From an uncultured Collinsella sp. (lineage in GTDB: Bacteria; Actinomycetota; Coriobacteriia; Coriobacteriales; Coriobacteriaceae), in the NCBI GenBank assembly GCA_902470695.1, contig CABRHH010000031.1, positions 1 to 29,338 of the forward strand: a stretch of DNA of 29,338 nucleotides, written 5' to 3'. The notes below the pieces were generated by a model. That model was not told the origin of the DNA and did no database searches. It saw nothing but the letters and a program-made list of their open reading frames with translations. Below, piece after piece: positions 15,788-24,448 of the stretch (positions are counted from its first letter, which is position 1; each line of letters begins with the position of its first letter). The position numbers and the translations under genes are program-made.

Positions 15788-16825
15788 CTACTCGGCCTTG
15801 CGGAGCGCCGCCGCTGCGGGCGACGTGTAGGACTCGACCTTGTTGACGAGCGTGATGGTGACGGGGCTCTCGTTCGCCGCCTTGATGATCGCGGTGTCGC
15901 ACGAGAACTCGATGGTCGCCTCGTTGCCCTCGGGGTCCACCTCGGGGAAGTCGGCGGTGAACGGGCAGTGCTTCACGTCGATCTCGAGCGTCTGCTCCGC
16001 GTCCTCGGTGTGGAAGAACTTGGCGTGGACGCTGCCCATGACCGGCTTCGAGGACACCTTGGTTACCGCCTCGGAGCCGGTGACCATCTTCTGGTACTCC
16101 TTGATGTTGTCGGGGATGGTGGTCACCTTGACGCCGATGCTCATGTTGCCCGTGGAGATGTCGCGCGGCATGGCGCGCCCGAGGGAGGACATGCCAGCGC
16201 AGTTGTTGCCGATGGTGAAGCCGGCTTCGGCCACGAGGGCGTCCTTGGGCTGCTCGCCCGCCGCGTCGAGCTTGAACTCGCAGTCGGTGGTGGTGTACTT
16301 GCCCCCGTAGCACGACGGCTCCTTGCTGCCGGGGATGGCCTTGAGGCCGACCTCTCCGCTGATTCCCATCAGCGCCGCGCTCATGGCGAGGTGCTCGTTT
16401 CCGGTGGCGGTCAGCTCGAGCGTGTTGACCTTGCAGCCGTCGGCGCGCACGAAGCCGTCCGTGCCGATCTGGCCCCACACGGTGACGTACGGGGTGTCCG
16501 CGCCCATCGTGAAGGTGTGCTTGTGGTAGCCGTCCTTGCCGGGCACCGGGGCGCTCTCGACGTGGCCGAGCGCGGCGTAGAGGTACGCGCCGAACACATC
16601 CGGGTAGCACAGCGACTGGATGGACGGCGAGAACTCGACGGAGTCGACGCGCACGTCGGACGGGGCTCGGTTCCCGCACGCCACGGGCGTGTTCGCGAGG
16701 GAGCGGGACATGCCGAACGGCGAGCCGCCCGTCAGTCCGTGCATGAAGGTCGGCTCGGGCGCGACCGCGTCCCGGTCGCGCTGGATGGCGATGCCCGCAA
16801 GGCCGATGGATGGGTTGAGTGCCAT
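15788..16825 (-). CDS. Major tail (tube) protein
   Basis: The 345-residue protein lies where siphophages encode the tail tube subunit: after head-tail joining genes and before the assembly chaperones. It starts MALNPSIGLAGIAIQ. It is rich in predicted beta strands with Gly turns (VTVWGQIGTDGFV, LELTATGNEHLAMSAALMG, SIGVKVTTIPDNIKEYQ) and has several Cys residues. A clear ribosome site (AAGGAG) lies within the last codons of the upstream gene. The terminator right after it fits a highly expressed structural gene. A specific family could not be named by eye. Confidence 0.75.
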   Translation of the reverse strand: MALNPSIGLAGIAIQRDRDAVAPEPTFMHGLTGGSPFGMSRSLANTPVACGNRAPSDVRVDSVEFSPSIQSLCYPDVFGAYLYAALGHVESAPVPGKDGYHKHTFTMGADTPYVTVWGQIGTDGFVRADGCKVNTLELTATGNEHLAMSAALMGISGEVGLKAIPGSKEPSCYGGKYTTTDCEFKLDAAGEQPKDALVAEAGFTIGNNCAGMSSLGRAMPRDISTGNMSIGVKVTTIPDNIKEYQKMVTGSEAVTKVSSKPVMGSVHAKFFHTEDAEQTLEIDVKHCPFTADFPEVDPEGNEATIEFSCDTAIIKAANESPVTITLVNKVESYTSPAAAALRKAE

Positions 16826-16828
16826 TTG

Positions 16829-17290
16829 CTACTCCTTAGTACGCAATGGGTTTATCTCCGCCTTGACGCGAACGCCAAGGTCGCACGCCGCCAGGTACAT
16901 GGCGCGGTCGTTCTCGTAGGCCGTCCCCGCGCGCCCGATGACGGGCTCGGCGTGGATCGCGTGCCCGCCGAGCGTCTTGTCGGACGCGATCGCCGCGATG
17001 AACAGCTCGATGTAGCCGTTCAGCTCGTCTGCCGCAGCGACAAGGCCGCGCGTCTTGCACCAGACCTGGCACGGGACGGTGAACTCGATCCGATACGAGC
17101 CGCGACCGCCCATGCACGAAGTCGAGCGGTCGGAGAGCGAGACGCCCTCCGGCACCTCGTGGACGACGAACTCGCGCGGTCGCGCGGTCGTGGTGCCGCC
17201 GACGCTGAGGATGGGGGCGGGGTCGCATCCGGCGAGCGCGGACTCCATGTCGAGCCGCACGCGCTCTATGCAGTCGCTGAAAACCGACAC
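16829..17290 (-). CDS. Tail-terminator/minor head-tail joining protein candidate
   Basis: The 153-residue protein starts at a GTG (17290) two bases after the upstream stop. It ends with codons that form the ribosome site of the next gene. Its strand-rich middle (GSYRIEFTVPCQVWCK) and following helix (AAADELNGYIELFIAAIAS) fit the alpha/beta fold of tail-terminator proteins (lambda gpU/HK97-like neck). Its position just before the major tail gene supports this. The assignment is inferred from position and pattern only. Confidence 0.55.
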   Translation of the reverse strand: MSVFSDCIERVRLDMESALAGCDPAPILSVGGTTTARPREFVVHEVPEGVSLSDRSTSCMGGRGSYRIEFTVPCQVWCKTRGLVAAADELNGYIELFIAAIASDKTLGGHAIHAEPVIGRAGTAYENDRAMYLAACDLGVRVKAEINPLRTKE

Positions 17291-17292
17291 GG

Positions 17293-18075
17293 CTACCCCA
17301 CGATCTGCTTCGACAGCCCGTAGCGCTGGATGACCGCGTTCACGTCCGGCACGGACGTCGCCGCCCCGTTCACGCCGGCGACGATGAAGTTGAGCATCCC
17401 CGCCTCGGTCGCCTGGCTCGTGGCGTTCTCGGGCCCCGCCTTCGGGATCAGGTAGCTGGCCGCAAGGGCGATGACCGCGCCGCGCATCTCCTCGGGGACG
17501 CTTCTCAGCCCCATGTCGAGCACGGCGATCGCGGATGAGCCGCACGGCATGCCGGCCACGGAGACGCACGAGCCTCCGAGCGCGAGCACGGGGGCGTCGG
17601 AGCCGTCCGGGTACTGGGCGCGGACAACCGACGCCACGTCCGCCGCCATCGAGCCGTCCACGATCGGGACGGTGGTCGTCCGGCATGTCGGGCGGTCCAC
17701 GAAGCCGACGCCGAGGACGGGCTGCAGGAACCTGCCGCACTCGCTCTCGATCACCTCCAGCGCCCGCTGGCGGGCGCTCACAACGTCCGAGTCGCTGGCC
17801 GTTGCGTTCTGGTACTCGTCGGCGCGGTAGTCGCGGATCTCCCGCAGCGTGCAGTACGCGCGCGAGACGACGTCGATGACGGCCGACACGCGGACCCCGG
17901 CCAGCTCCCATGAGCATTCGAGCCGCTCGGGCACGCGCGATACGGACGCCGAATCGACCTCGCTGCCGTCGCTCATGCGGCGCACGGAGACCGAGGAGGG
18001 GCCGCCGTGGAAGGTGACCCCGTCCAACTCGTCCAGCGACAGGCGCGTGCGGGTGTCGGGCTTGACCTCGAACAT
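17293..18075 (-). CDS. Head-tail connector/adaptor protein candidate
   Basis: The 260-residue protein starts at an ATG overlapping the capsid stop as TGATG. It contains a helical segment (CTLREIRDYRADEYQNATAS, RQRALEVIESECGRFLQPV) and a second helix (MRGAVIALAASYLIPKAGP) ending in VPDVNAVIQRYGL. The second half resembles the all-helical gp6/gp15-type connectors that dock to the portal. Those are usually about 100 residues, so the N-terminal beta-rich extension (about 1-75) is extra. The role is inferred from position and these helices. Confidence 0.6.
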   Translation of the reverse strand: MFEVKPDTRTRLSLDELDGVTFHGGPSSVSVRRMSDGSEVDSASVSRVPERLECSWELAGVRVSAVIDVVSRAYCTLREIRDYRADEYQNATASDSDVVSARQRALEVIESECGRFLQPVLGVGFVDRPTCRTTTVPIVDGSMAADVASVVRAQYPDGSDAPVLALGGSCVSVAGMPCGSSAIAVLDMGLRSVPEEMRGAVIALAASYLIPKAGPENATSQATEAGMLNFIVAGVNGAATSVPDVNAVIQRYGLSKQIVG

Positions 18076-19262
18076 CAGGCGCGGGCGATGCCGGCGTCGG
18101 CGAGGTAGGAGAACGCCTTGGGGAACGCGACCTTGAGGCCGTAGCGACCCTCGAGGCGCATGGTCAGCTCGTTGCGCATGAACTGGTCGTTGACGGTGCC
18201 GACGTTCAGGGACTCGCCCTCGCGGGTGAAGAACGTGGCGGCCTTCGGCCAGTAGACGAGCACGCCGTACTTGTGGGACGAGTCCTCGAGGTTGAGGTCG
18301 TCGACGACCTCCAGCGCCCACAGCTTGCCGTCGATGATGTGGTTGATGTAGCGCCCGTTCGCGTCCTTCTCGAGCTTCAGGCTCTCCGATACGAACGGGT
18401 GCATGGCGACGGTGGTCGGGCGGAAGCCGGTCGCGAGGAGGACGTCGGTGGACATGCGCAGGATGGAGTCGGTGATGCTGTCCTTCGCCTTCTTGGCGTA
18501 CTTCTGGATGCCGTCGTGCTGGGTCAGGCCGACGATGCCGGTCTCGGCGCTGGACGCGGGGCCGTTCACGACCTTCTCGGCCTTCGCCATCTCCTGCATG
18601 AAGGACAGCTCGTTGCCGATGACGGATGCGAGCTGGCCGTAGTCGGAGAGGTTGGTCTCGAGCACGGGCACGCCGTTTGCGATCAGCTCCATGTGGGCGG
18701 AGCGCTGCTTCCAGCCGAACTTGGAGGTCGGCTTGGCGGCTCCGGGGTTCCAGGCCGCGGCCTTGTTGTCGTACTTGGTCGGGTCCGCCTCGAAGAAGGA
18801 CAGCGTGTCCGCCTTGGTGGTTGACTTGGGCAGGGTATCGATGATGCCGAAGCTGGGAAGGCCGTCGGCGTGGGCGGCGGGCAGGCTGTAGTCGGTCTCC
18901 TCGCGCTTGACGAGGCCGAAGTCGGTATAGGCGTTCTCCACGGCCAGCTGGAACGTGTCGCCGGCATGCAGGCCATTGAATGCGGAGGGGTCGCCGAGGA
19001 CGCGCTGGGCGAAGTTGCGCGGCTTGAACCCCTCATGGGACGCGGCGAGCGGGACGCCGCCGCCACGGCGGATCTTGTCCTCCTCGTTCAGAACGTCGCC
19101 GAGCATGTCGTTGAGCGCGGAGCGCTCGCCCTTGCACTCGCTGATGGAGTCGCGGATGGCGTCCTTGCCTTCTGCGCCTGCCGAGTTGAACTTGCCCTCA
19201 AGCTCTGCCATCTTCGCGTCGATGGCGCGCAGTTCGTTGTGGATCTCGATGGAAGACTTCAT
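18075..19262 (-). CDS. Major capsid protein, HK97 gp5 fold
   Basis: The 395-residue protein forms the icosahedral shell. The N-terminal part (about 1-65) is a charged coiled coil (IHNELRAIDAKMAELEGKF), the delta/scaffold region normally removed by the prohead protease. The remainder shows HK97 capsid hallmarks such as SKFGWKQRSAHMELIANGVP, VLETNLSDYGQLASVIGNEL and the late FMRNELTMRLEGRYGLKVAFPKAF. I chose the ATG at 19262 with AGAGGG upstream; a GTG three codons earlier is possible. It directly follows the protease gene. Confidence 0.92.
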   Translation of the reverse strand: MKSSIEIHNELRAIDAKMAELEGKFNSAGAEGKDAIRDSISECKGERSALNDMLGDVLNEEDKIRRGGGVPLAASHEGFKPRNFAQRVLGDPSAFNGLHAGDTFQLAVENAYTDFGLVKREETDYSLPAAHADGLPSFGIIDTLPKSTTKADTLSFFEADPTKYDNKAAAWNPGAAKPTSKFGWKQRSAHMELIANGVPVLETNLSDYGQLASVIGNELSFMQEMAKAEKVVNGPASSAETGIVGLTQHDGIQKYAKKAKDSITDSILRMSTDVLLATGFRPTTVAMHPFVSESLKLEKDANGRYINHIIDGKLWALEVVDDLNLEDSSHKYGVLVYWPKAATFFTREGESLNVGTVNDQFMRNELTMRLEGRYGLKVAFPKAFSYLADAGIARA

Positions 19263-19280
19263 GCGAAGCACCCTCTCTTG

Positions 19281-19991
19281 TCAGCATCCCGTCTTGAGGA
19301 ATGCGCCGTTTACGCACACGACGCTGGCAGCGGCCACCGCTGCGCCCTCGGCGGCCCCCGCCTCGGGTGCGCTCGCGTTGCCCACGATGGTCCGCCCAGG
19401 CTCCCCCGCGCCGCGCCCGCCGTCGGTGAGGGACTTCGGGGCGTGCCTGAATCCCCTCATGGTGGACGCGTCGACGCACGCCGCGATGGGCTCCGCGTCG
19501 CTCATGCGGTCCGCAAGCCCGAACTCGATCGCCTCCTCGGCCGTGAACCACGTCTCGGCGTCCATGAGGGCCTCTATCTCGTCCGTGCCGCGCCCCGTCT
19601 TGCTGGCGTACTGGCCGGAGATCGCCCCGCGCACCTTGTCGAGCATGTCGGCGGTCCTGCGCATGTCGTCGGCATCGCCGTAGGCGCACGAGTACGGGTT
19701 GTGGACCATGACGAGCGCGGACCGGTTGATGACCACCTCGTCGGCCGTGAGGGCGAAGTACGAGGCGGCGCTCGCGGCAAGGCCCTCGATGGATGCGACG
19801 GAGCGCCCCTCGTACGCGCGAAGGGTCTCGGCCATGGCGTTCGCGTCGAACACGTCGCCGCCGCCGCTGTTGATGTGGATGGTCACGTCATCGCCGCCGG
19901 CGTCCCTGAGGGCTGCAGCGAAATCCGAGGCGCGCACGGCGTCGCCGCTCAGCGCGTCTCCGATGGGGCCGAATACGTTAATGTCCTTCAT
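19281..19991 (-). CDS. Prohead maturation protease, ClpP-like serine protease
   Basis: This protease cleaves the capsid delta domain during prohead maturation. The 236-residue protein has the ClpP/S14 fold: INSGGGDVFDANAMAETL, the nucleophile in GLAASAASYFA (S74) and the general base in MVHNP (H97). The Ser-His spacing of 23 is close to ClpP's 25. The C-terminal 50 residues are Ala/Gly-rich. The ATG at 19991 overlaps the portal gene end by 14 bp with AGAGGA upstream. The portal-protease-capsid order supports the role. Confidence 0.93.
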   Translation of the reverse strand: MKDINVFGPIGDALSGDAVRASDFAAALRDAGGDDVTIHINSGGGDVFDANAMAETLRAYEGRSVASIEGLAASAASYFALTADEVVINRSALVMVHNPYSCAYGDADDMRRTADMLDKVRGAISGQYASKTGRGTDEIEALMDAETWFTAEEAIEFGLADRMSDAEPIAACVDASTMRGFRHAPKSLTDGGRGAGEPGRTIVGNASAPEAGAAEGAAVAAASVVCVNGAFLKTGC

Positions 19992-21459
19992 TTGCGATGA
20001 TCCTCTCCACATCCTGCTCGATGTCGTACGGGATGCGCGCGAGCGTGCATGCGCGGGCGTACGGAGACAGCACCCTTGTCGCGAAGTCCCGGAACTTCTC
20101 GGTGTCCCCCGCCTCCCGGTACCTCGCGAGCACGCGCCCCTCCATGTCCTCGTGGATTGCGCCCAGCGCGTTGCCGTCCCCGCTGCCGGAGAACGGGTCC
20201 GCGCCCTCGCCGCTCGCGCCCGGAGCCAGGCCGACCTCCTGCGGGTACTCCGTCTCCCCGGTATCGGGGTCCACGGTCGCGTACGAAGTCGGCAGCAGCA
20301 TGAGGTCGCCGCCCTCGTACGCGGGGCGGTCCTCAAGCGCGCGGCACTCGTTGCGGCTCAGAAGGCCGCTGTAGACCGCGATGCGGTAGCCCTCCATCCG
20401 GTCGCGGTAGGATCCGCGGAGAAGGCCGTTCATGTCGAGCTGCACGTAGCAGTCGGTCAGCCCCGCGCCCCATAGCACGGTTGAGAACGCGCGTTCTATC
20501 TCGGCGCATTCGGGAACAAGCGTCTTGTTGGCGAAGTTGAGCGCCCCCTGCTCGATGTTGCTGTAGGTGGCGTGCGACAGGTCGAACACCTCCTGCGGGG
20601 GAACGGACAGCGTGCGGCACGTCTGCTGCAGGATCCACTTCTCCTGGTCGATGAGGGATATGTCCACCATCGAGTAGCCGGTGCTGTGGTAGCGCATGCC
20701 CTTGTCGAAGATGCGCACGCGCCCGGCCTCCACGAGCCCCGCGCTGCCGTTCAGCTGCTCGCGCAGGCGCTGCATGTCCTGCTGCTCGAGCTTCTGGTCC
20801 GTCTCCAGCCAGCCGGGGAAGTGGTTGCCGTTTCTGATGAGGCGCTCGTAGAAGTCCTCGAGGTCGATGCTCAGGCCGATCTCGCGCGCGGCGAGGTCGG
20901 CAAGCGACACTCCGAACAGCCCGCCGCTGTCTATCACGGGCGACTTGACCCAGACGATCTCGTTGGGCAGGTAGACGCCTGCGGGCGTGAACTTGTCTCC
21001 GCCGTAGCGGAACACGGGACCGCTCGGCTCCGATTCGACCTGCGGCTGCTGTGACAGCGGCCACAGGGCGACGGGCACGCCGCGCTCGTACTCGACCCTC
21101 ACGAATGCGTTTCCGAGGGCGTCCTTGGTCATGTCGAGCCAGCGGATGCCCTCGGACGCCATGAGGTACGGGTTCCACCGCGTGCGCAGCAGCGTCTGGA
21201 GGGCGCGGGCCGCATCGGCTCCCGCCTCGACGCGCTGGCCGTCCCTGCGCTCGTAGACGTGGACGGGCAGCGATGCCAGCGGTCGCGCCTTGGCGAGCGC
21301 GCACGCGCGGTATGCGTTCGCGTAGTAGGCGTCCGCGTTCTTCCTCTCGACCGTGACGGTCTTGCCCCCAGCGTCCGCGTATTCATGGAACGAGCTGCCG
21401 AAGTTGGCGAGAATGCCGCGCAGCCCCTGCATAAGACCCATCTGCACCCCAATCTTCAT
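19978..21459 (-). CDS. Phage portal protein, HK97 family
   Basis: The dodecameric portal is the DNA entry and exit channel of the capsid. The 493-residue protein shows HK97-type portal features: YYANAYRACALAKARPLASL, LMASEGIRWLDMTKDALGNA, VWVKSP, and a late KTLVPECAEIERAF followed by MNGLLRGSYRDRMEGYRIAV. The last 80 residues are acidic and Gly-rich. The start is uncertain. ATG 21459 is the first in-frame ATG past the repeated leader element. ATG 21441 (MGLMQGLRG) has a somewhat better ribosome site and looks more like typical portal N-termini. Confidence 0.93.
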   Translation of the reverse strand: MKIGVQMGLMQGLRGILANFGSSFHEYADAGGKTVTVERKNADAYYANAYRACALAKARPLASLPVHVYERRDGQRVEAGADAARALQTLLRTRWNPYLMASEGIRWLDMTKDALGNAFVRVEYERGVPVALWPLSQQPQVESEPSGPVFRYGGDKFTPAGVYLPNEIVWVKSPVIDSGGLFGVSLADLAAREIGLSIDLEDFYERLIRNGNHFPGWLETDQKLEQQDMQRLREQLNGSAGLVEAGRVRIFDKGMRYHSTGYSMVDISLIDQEKWILQQTCRTLSVPPQEVFDLSHATYSNIEQGALNFANKTLVPECAEIERAFSTVLWGAGLTDCYVQLDMNGLLRGSYRDRMEGYRIAVYSGLLSRNECRALEDRPAYEGGDLMLLPTSYATVDPDTGETEYPQEVGLAPGASGEGADPFSGSGDGNALGAIHEDMEGRVLARYREAGDTEKFRDFATRVLSPYARACTLARIPYDIEQDVERIIANEGH

Positions 21460-21467
21460 CAGGATGA

Positions 21468-21513
21468 ATGTTCCGCCACGGCTCCCCCGCCGCTTAGCGC
21501 TGACGGGGGCACG
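21468..21513 (-). repeat. Repeated leader element, copy 2 (before the portal gene)
   Basis: This shares a 24-base identity (21468-21491) with 15710-15733 and the same CGTGCCC 5' flank on the minus strand. Its hairpin differs: CCCCCG pairs with CGGGGG around a nested CGC-TAA-GCG. The flanks are conserved while the hairpin sequence changes and pairing is kept. It lies 8 bases before the first portal ATG and 26 bases before the alternative. Confidence 0.7.
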
Positions 21514-21571
21514 GAGCGGCGGCCGAGGGGATGGGGCCCGGCGCGGGCAGACCTTCCGCCGGCCCCCCCCT

Positions 21572-23050
21572 CTACAGGTCGATCGTCCAGACGCTCGGGG
21601 CATCGTCCCGGTTGTTGTCGTACGCGTACATCGCCATGGCGGCCGCGACGGCAGCGTCTATTCGCTTCGTGCCCTGGCCGTGCCGCCCGCGCTCGGACGC
21701 GAGCCGCCTGCCGTAGGCTCTCGATTCCGACGACACCGCGTTGACGCAGTGCTGCGCGAGCACGGGCGCACCCGACAGCACCGCCGACCTCGTGCCGACG
21801 GCGCGGGCCAGCAGCTCCGAGGCCGGGCACATGATGGACGGCTGCTGCGGCACCTCGACCACCGACATGCCGCGCTCCCGGTCGAGCCAGTTCACGAGGA
21901 ACTGCATGCGGGCGGGGTCGCACACGATCATGGGGTCGCCCTCCTCGCGCGCGAGCATCTGCAGCACGTCGGCCACCTCGGTGAGGTCGTAGATCTCCAT
22001 GGGGCCGGGGCGCTCCCAGCACCACTCCCTGAACGCCCACCGCTCGCCCTGCCGCTGTGCCGCGACGACCGCCAGCGTGTCGCCGCGCACGGCCCCGTCG
22101 ACGCCCACGCAGAACCACTCGTCCGCGCACAGCTCTCCCTCGAGCCTCTGGCACGCCTCGACGTCCCTTCGCTTCATGAACGGCTCCTCCCGCTCGTCCA
22201 TCGGCGTGCGGTTGAGGTAGTAGCGCTCGAACTGCGACAGCGTGAGCGCGTTGTACTGCTCCTCGAGCTCCTCCATGGTCACGCGCCCGGCTGCGGTTAT
22301 CTTCCTCCAGCACCTGCGGTCGCGCGGGTTGTCCGAATCTGAGATGCCGAGCCAGCACACGTAGGCGTACGGGTCGCCTTTCAGCTTCTGGTACAGCTTG
22401 AACAGGAACCCGTCGCGGGAGTTGCCGGCGGTGGATATCCCGATGGTGAGCGCGTTTCGCACCTTGGCCTGACCGGAGACGGCGGCGTTCCAGACGGAGT
22501 CGTCGCGCCACACGTGGACCTCGTCGCCGATGAGCACGTGGAAGTGCTTGCCCTGCAGTGCGGCCTCCTTGTACGGGTAGACGTGTATCTCCTGCCCGGT
22601 CGACTCGTTCCTGATGACGTCCTTGTAGATGTGCCATTGGGCCGCCAGCTGCGGGTTGGCGCGGACCATCGTCTTGATGTAGCTCTTGATCATGATGGTG
22701 TTGTGCTGCGTGTCGGCGACGATGCCGTACACGCCGTTCGGCAGCGGGTCCATGACCGCGACGGTGAGGACGATGACCGCCGCCACCTGCGACTTGCCGA
22801 ACCCTCGGTGGACCCCGAGCAGGGCGCGCCGGTACTGCCTTTTCCACCTTCCCGTCCGCTTGTCGATGCGCCCGGTCCCGAACACGGGGCGGATGAAGTT
22901 CCTGAGCAGCCACTCGCCCGGCTCGTAGGGCTGCCCGCACAGGTCGGTCTCGCCCGCGAACGTGAGGAACGTGCCCATGAACAGGCACGCGCGGTCGACC
23001 TGCCTCCGGCCCTCGGCCGACAGCTTCTTTGATGGCGTCTTGAAGCTCAC
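21572..23050 (-). CDS. Terminase large subunit (TerL)
   Basis: TerL is the ATP-driven packaging motor and DNA nuclease. In the 492-residue protein the Walker A-like motif is GVHRGFGKSQ (79-88) and Walker B is LIGDE (173-177). The ATPase coupling segment is LTIGISTAGN. The RNase H-like nuclease acids are D318 (VGVDGAVRGD), D378 (IVCDPARM) and D464 (RIDAAVAAAMA). It starts at a GTG overlapping the TerS stop by 4 bp (GTGA). A run of eight C residues directly follows its stop codon. Confidence 0.95.
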   Translation of the reverse strand: MSFKTPSKKLSAEGRRQVDRACLFMGTFLTFAGETDLCGQPYEPGEWLLRNFIRPVFGTGRIDKRTGRWKRQYRRALLGVHRGFGKSQVAAVIVLTVAVMDPLPNGVYGIVADTQHNTIMIKSYIKTMVRANPQLAAQWHIYKDVIRNESTGQEIHVYPYKEAALQGKHFHVLIGDEVHVWRDDSVWNAAVSGQAKVRNALTIGISTAGNSRDGFLFKLYQKLKGDPYAYVCWLGISDSDNPRDRRCWRKITAAGRVTMEELEEQYNALTLSQFERYYLNRTPMDEREEPFMKRRDVEACQRLEGELCADEWFCVGVDGAVRGDTLAVVAAQRQGERWAFREWCWERPGPMEIYDLTEVADVLQMLAREEGDPMIVCDPARMQFLVNWLDRERGMSVVEVPQQPSIMCPASELLARAVGTRSAVLSGAPVLAQHCVNAVSSESRAYGRRLASERGRHGQGTKRIDAAVAAAMAMYAYDNNRDDAPSVWTIDL

Positions 23051-23535
23051 TTGGCATCACGCAGCGCACGGTCTATCGCATCGGCTATCGACAGCGTGAC
23101 GGCCTTGCCGCTCGCCTGGGTGAGGCCGAGCCGCGCTCGCGCCATCGGCGAGCACCCGAGCTGGTCGGAAAGCTTCATGACCTCGGCCATCGCCTCGCGC
23201 ATCGCCTTGAGGTACGGGTTCGGCTTGGAGTCCATGTACTCGCCCGTCACCGGGTCCGGGTCGCCGCATCCCACGAGCACCTTTACGTTGCCGTACTCGT
23301 CCATGCACGCATCGCGGCACTGGCGCACGGTCTCCATGTTGAACACGAGCTGCTCGAGCAGCGGCGTGTCGCGGCTGTCGTAGGCCATGCCGCTGCCGAC
23401 CACCATGTCCCACGTGTCAGACAGGTTCGGCACCGCGGCCACCGTGGCGGGTTTCTCTATCGATGTCTCCGAGCGCTGGACGATGGACGCGCCGCCGCGC
23501 CTGATCGCGCTGGCGTCCGGCTTGCGGCCCCTCAC
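23047..23535 (-). CDS. Terminase small subunit (TerS), P27-type
   Basis: TerS recognises phage DNA and loads TerL. The 162-residue protein starts with RGRKPDASAIRRGG, the basic opening typical of P27-family small terminases. It ends in a helix-rich part (NPYLKAMREAMAEVMKLSDQ; SPMARARLGLTQASGKAV), the classical 'P.A..RLG' ending before a helical tail. I chose the GTG at 23535, which has AGGAGGT six bases upstream and overlaps the previous stop as GTGA. The open frame continues upstream only as Arg-rich low-complexity sequence. Confidence 0.85.
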   Translation of the reverse strand: MRGRKPDASAIRRGGASIVQRSETSIEKPATVAAVPNLSDTWDMVVGSGMAYDSRDTPLLEQLVFNMETVRQCRDACMDEYGNVKVLVGCGDPDPVTGEYMDSKPNPYLKAMREAMAEVMKLSDQLGCSPMARARLGLTQASGKAVTLSIADAIDRALRDAK

Positions 23536-23846
23536 AGCCCGACCTCCTCGAGAAGGGCGACGACGCCGCCGCTCACGAAGGCGCACAGCTCCCGGAGCCT
23601 GACCGGGCCGCGCTTCGCCGCGCAGTCGAGCTGGGCGCAGCTGGCGCGTATCTCGGACACGCAGCGGGCAACATCATCCTCTCTGACGTTGAACTTCATC
23701 CTCTCGGGCGCGGCGATGTCGGGCTTGAGCCGCACGCCGTTCTTCTTCGCGCGGTGATGGGCCATCCTGTGGGCGTCGCAGCAGAACCGAGCGCTGCCGC
23801 TCTTCGCCTCGAACACCTTGCCGCACCATTGGCACTTCTTGAGCAT
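23532..23846 (-). CDS. Small CxxC zinc-finger protein at the head of the late operon
   Basis: The 104-residue protein starts MLKKCQWCGKVFEAKSGSAR. The pattern C5-x2-C8 ... C22-C23-x2-H26 followed by RMAHHRAKK fits a small zinc finger of the type common in phage genes next to terS. The C-terminal half is helical and not recognised. It is not an HNH nuclease; the N-N-H residues are absent. The ATG at 23846 has GGGAGG upstream. DNA binding near the packaging start is a plausible but unproven role. Confidence 0.75.
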   Translation of the reverse strand: MLKKCQWCGKVFEAKSGSARFCCDAHRMAHHRAKKNGVRLKPDIAAPERMKFNVREDDVARCVSEIRASCAQLDCAAKRGPVRLRELCAFVSGGVVALLEEVGL

Positions 23847-24179
23847 CGGCCTCCCTTCCACATGGAAAGGAGGGTACGGCCGTGCTCCCCCGTGACCGTA
23901 ACGAGCTGTCACGAAGCGCCCAGAAACGTAACAGCGGAAAAATCTAAGGGCGCCGCTGGGTGAGGGGATTCGGTCCCGTGATTTGACCCTACCCCCTCTC
24001 ACCTGCGGCTTTGTTCCCACGCCGACTCTCGCCAGCCGCGCTCGCCGGGTGGCGCGGCCCCTCGCGCCCCAGCTCGCCTGCCTCGGCCTCGCGCACACGC
24101 GCTCGCGCGCGTATATCGCGCGTGCGCCCGCGCGTACTCGGGGCCGCCGGGCCGCATGCATCGCGGCGCGCGCCCAGAT
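23847..24179. promoter_or_regulatory. Non-coding region upstream of the late operon
   Basis: No gene is supported here. A GTGAC (23892-23896) / GTCAC (23908-23912) inverted repeat is present. Two direct CGTAAC copies (23897-23902, 23927-23932) lie exactly 30 bp apart. A highly GC-rich tract with alternating purine-pyrimidine runs centres on GTATAT at 24111-24116. The late promoter and, if the phage uses cohesive ends, the cos site would be expected here. I could not identify a convincing -10/-35 pair or cos. Confidence 0.45.
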
Positions 24180-24422
24180 CTAGCCCGCCGCCCTCCTCGG
24201 CGGCGTCACCGTCGCCACCACCGAGCCCGTCTCGCGGTCGACGATGCGGACGTCGCAGCCCGCCACGTCCGCCACGTCCGCCACGGTGGCCATAGCTGGT
24301 GAGCGTGTCGGCATGGACACCGCGCCCGCCCAATTAGGCGACCTGCCAAGCTCGGCGCTCACCTGCCTGTAGCTTTTCCCGCTCCGTTCGACAAGCGTCC
24401 TTAACAGTTCATTTACCTGCAT
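24180..24422 (-). CDS. Small HTH-like regulator 1, paralogue of the one at 26107-26364
   Basis: The 80-residue protein begins MQVNELLRTLVERSGKSYRQ, with a likely XRE-like helix-turn-helix (SYRQVSAELGRSPNW) at about residues 17-31. A helix (TVADVADVAGCDVRIVD) and a PPRRA tail follow. The paralogue shares MQVNE, RSGK, TVAD(V/I)AD and PPRRA. It is transcribed divergently from the peptide gene at 24664. The ATG at 24422 has AAGGAGAG upstream. With operator-like repeats over its own promoter it is probably an autorepressor. DNA binding is inferred. Confidence 0.8.
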   Translation of the reverse strand: MQVNELLRTLVERSGKSYRQVSAELGRSPNWAGAVSMPTRSPAMATVADVADVAGCDVRIVDRETGSVVATVTPPRRAAG

Positions 24423-24448
24423 AAGCTCTCCTTTCAAATGTCCTCCCA

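Noticed and set aside
23532..23846. HNH endonuclease next to terS
   Set aside because: The gene is in the usual HNH place and has CxxC, but the HNH core His-Asn-His residues are missing and the protein is too short.
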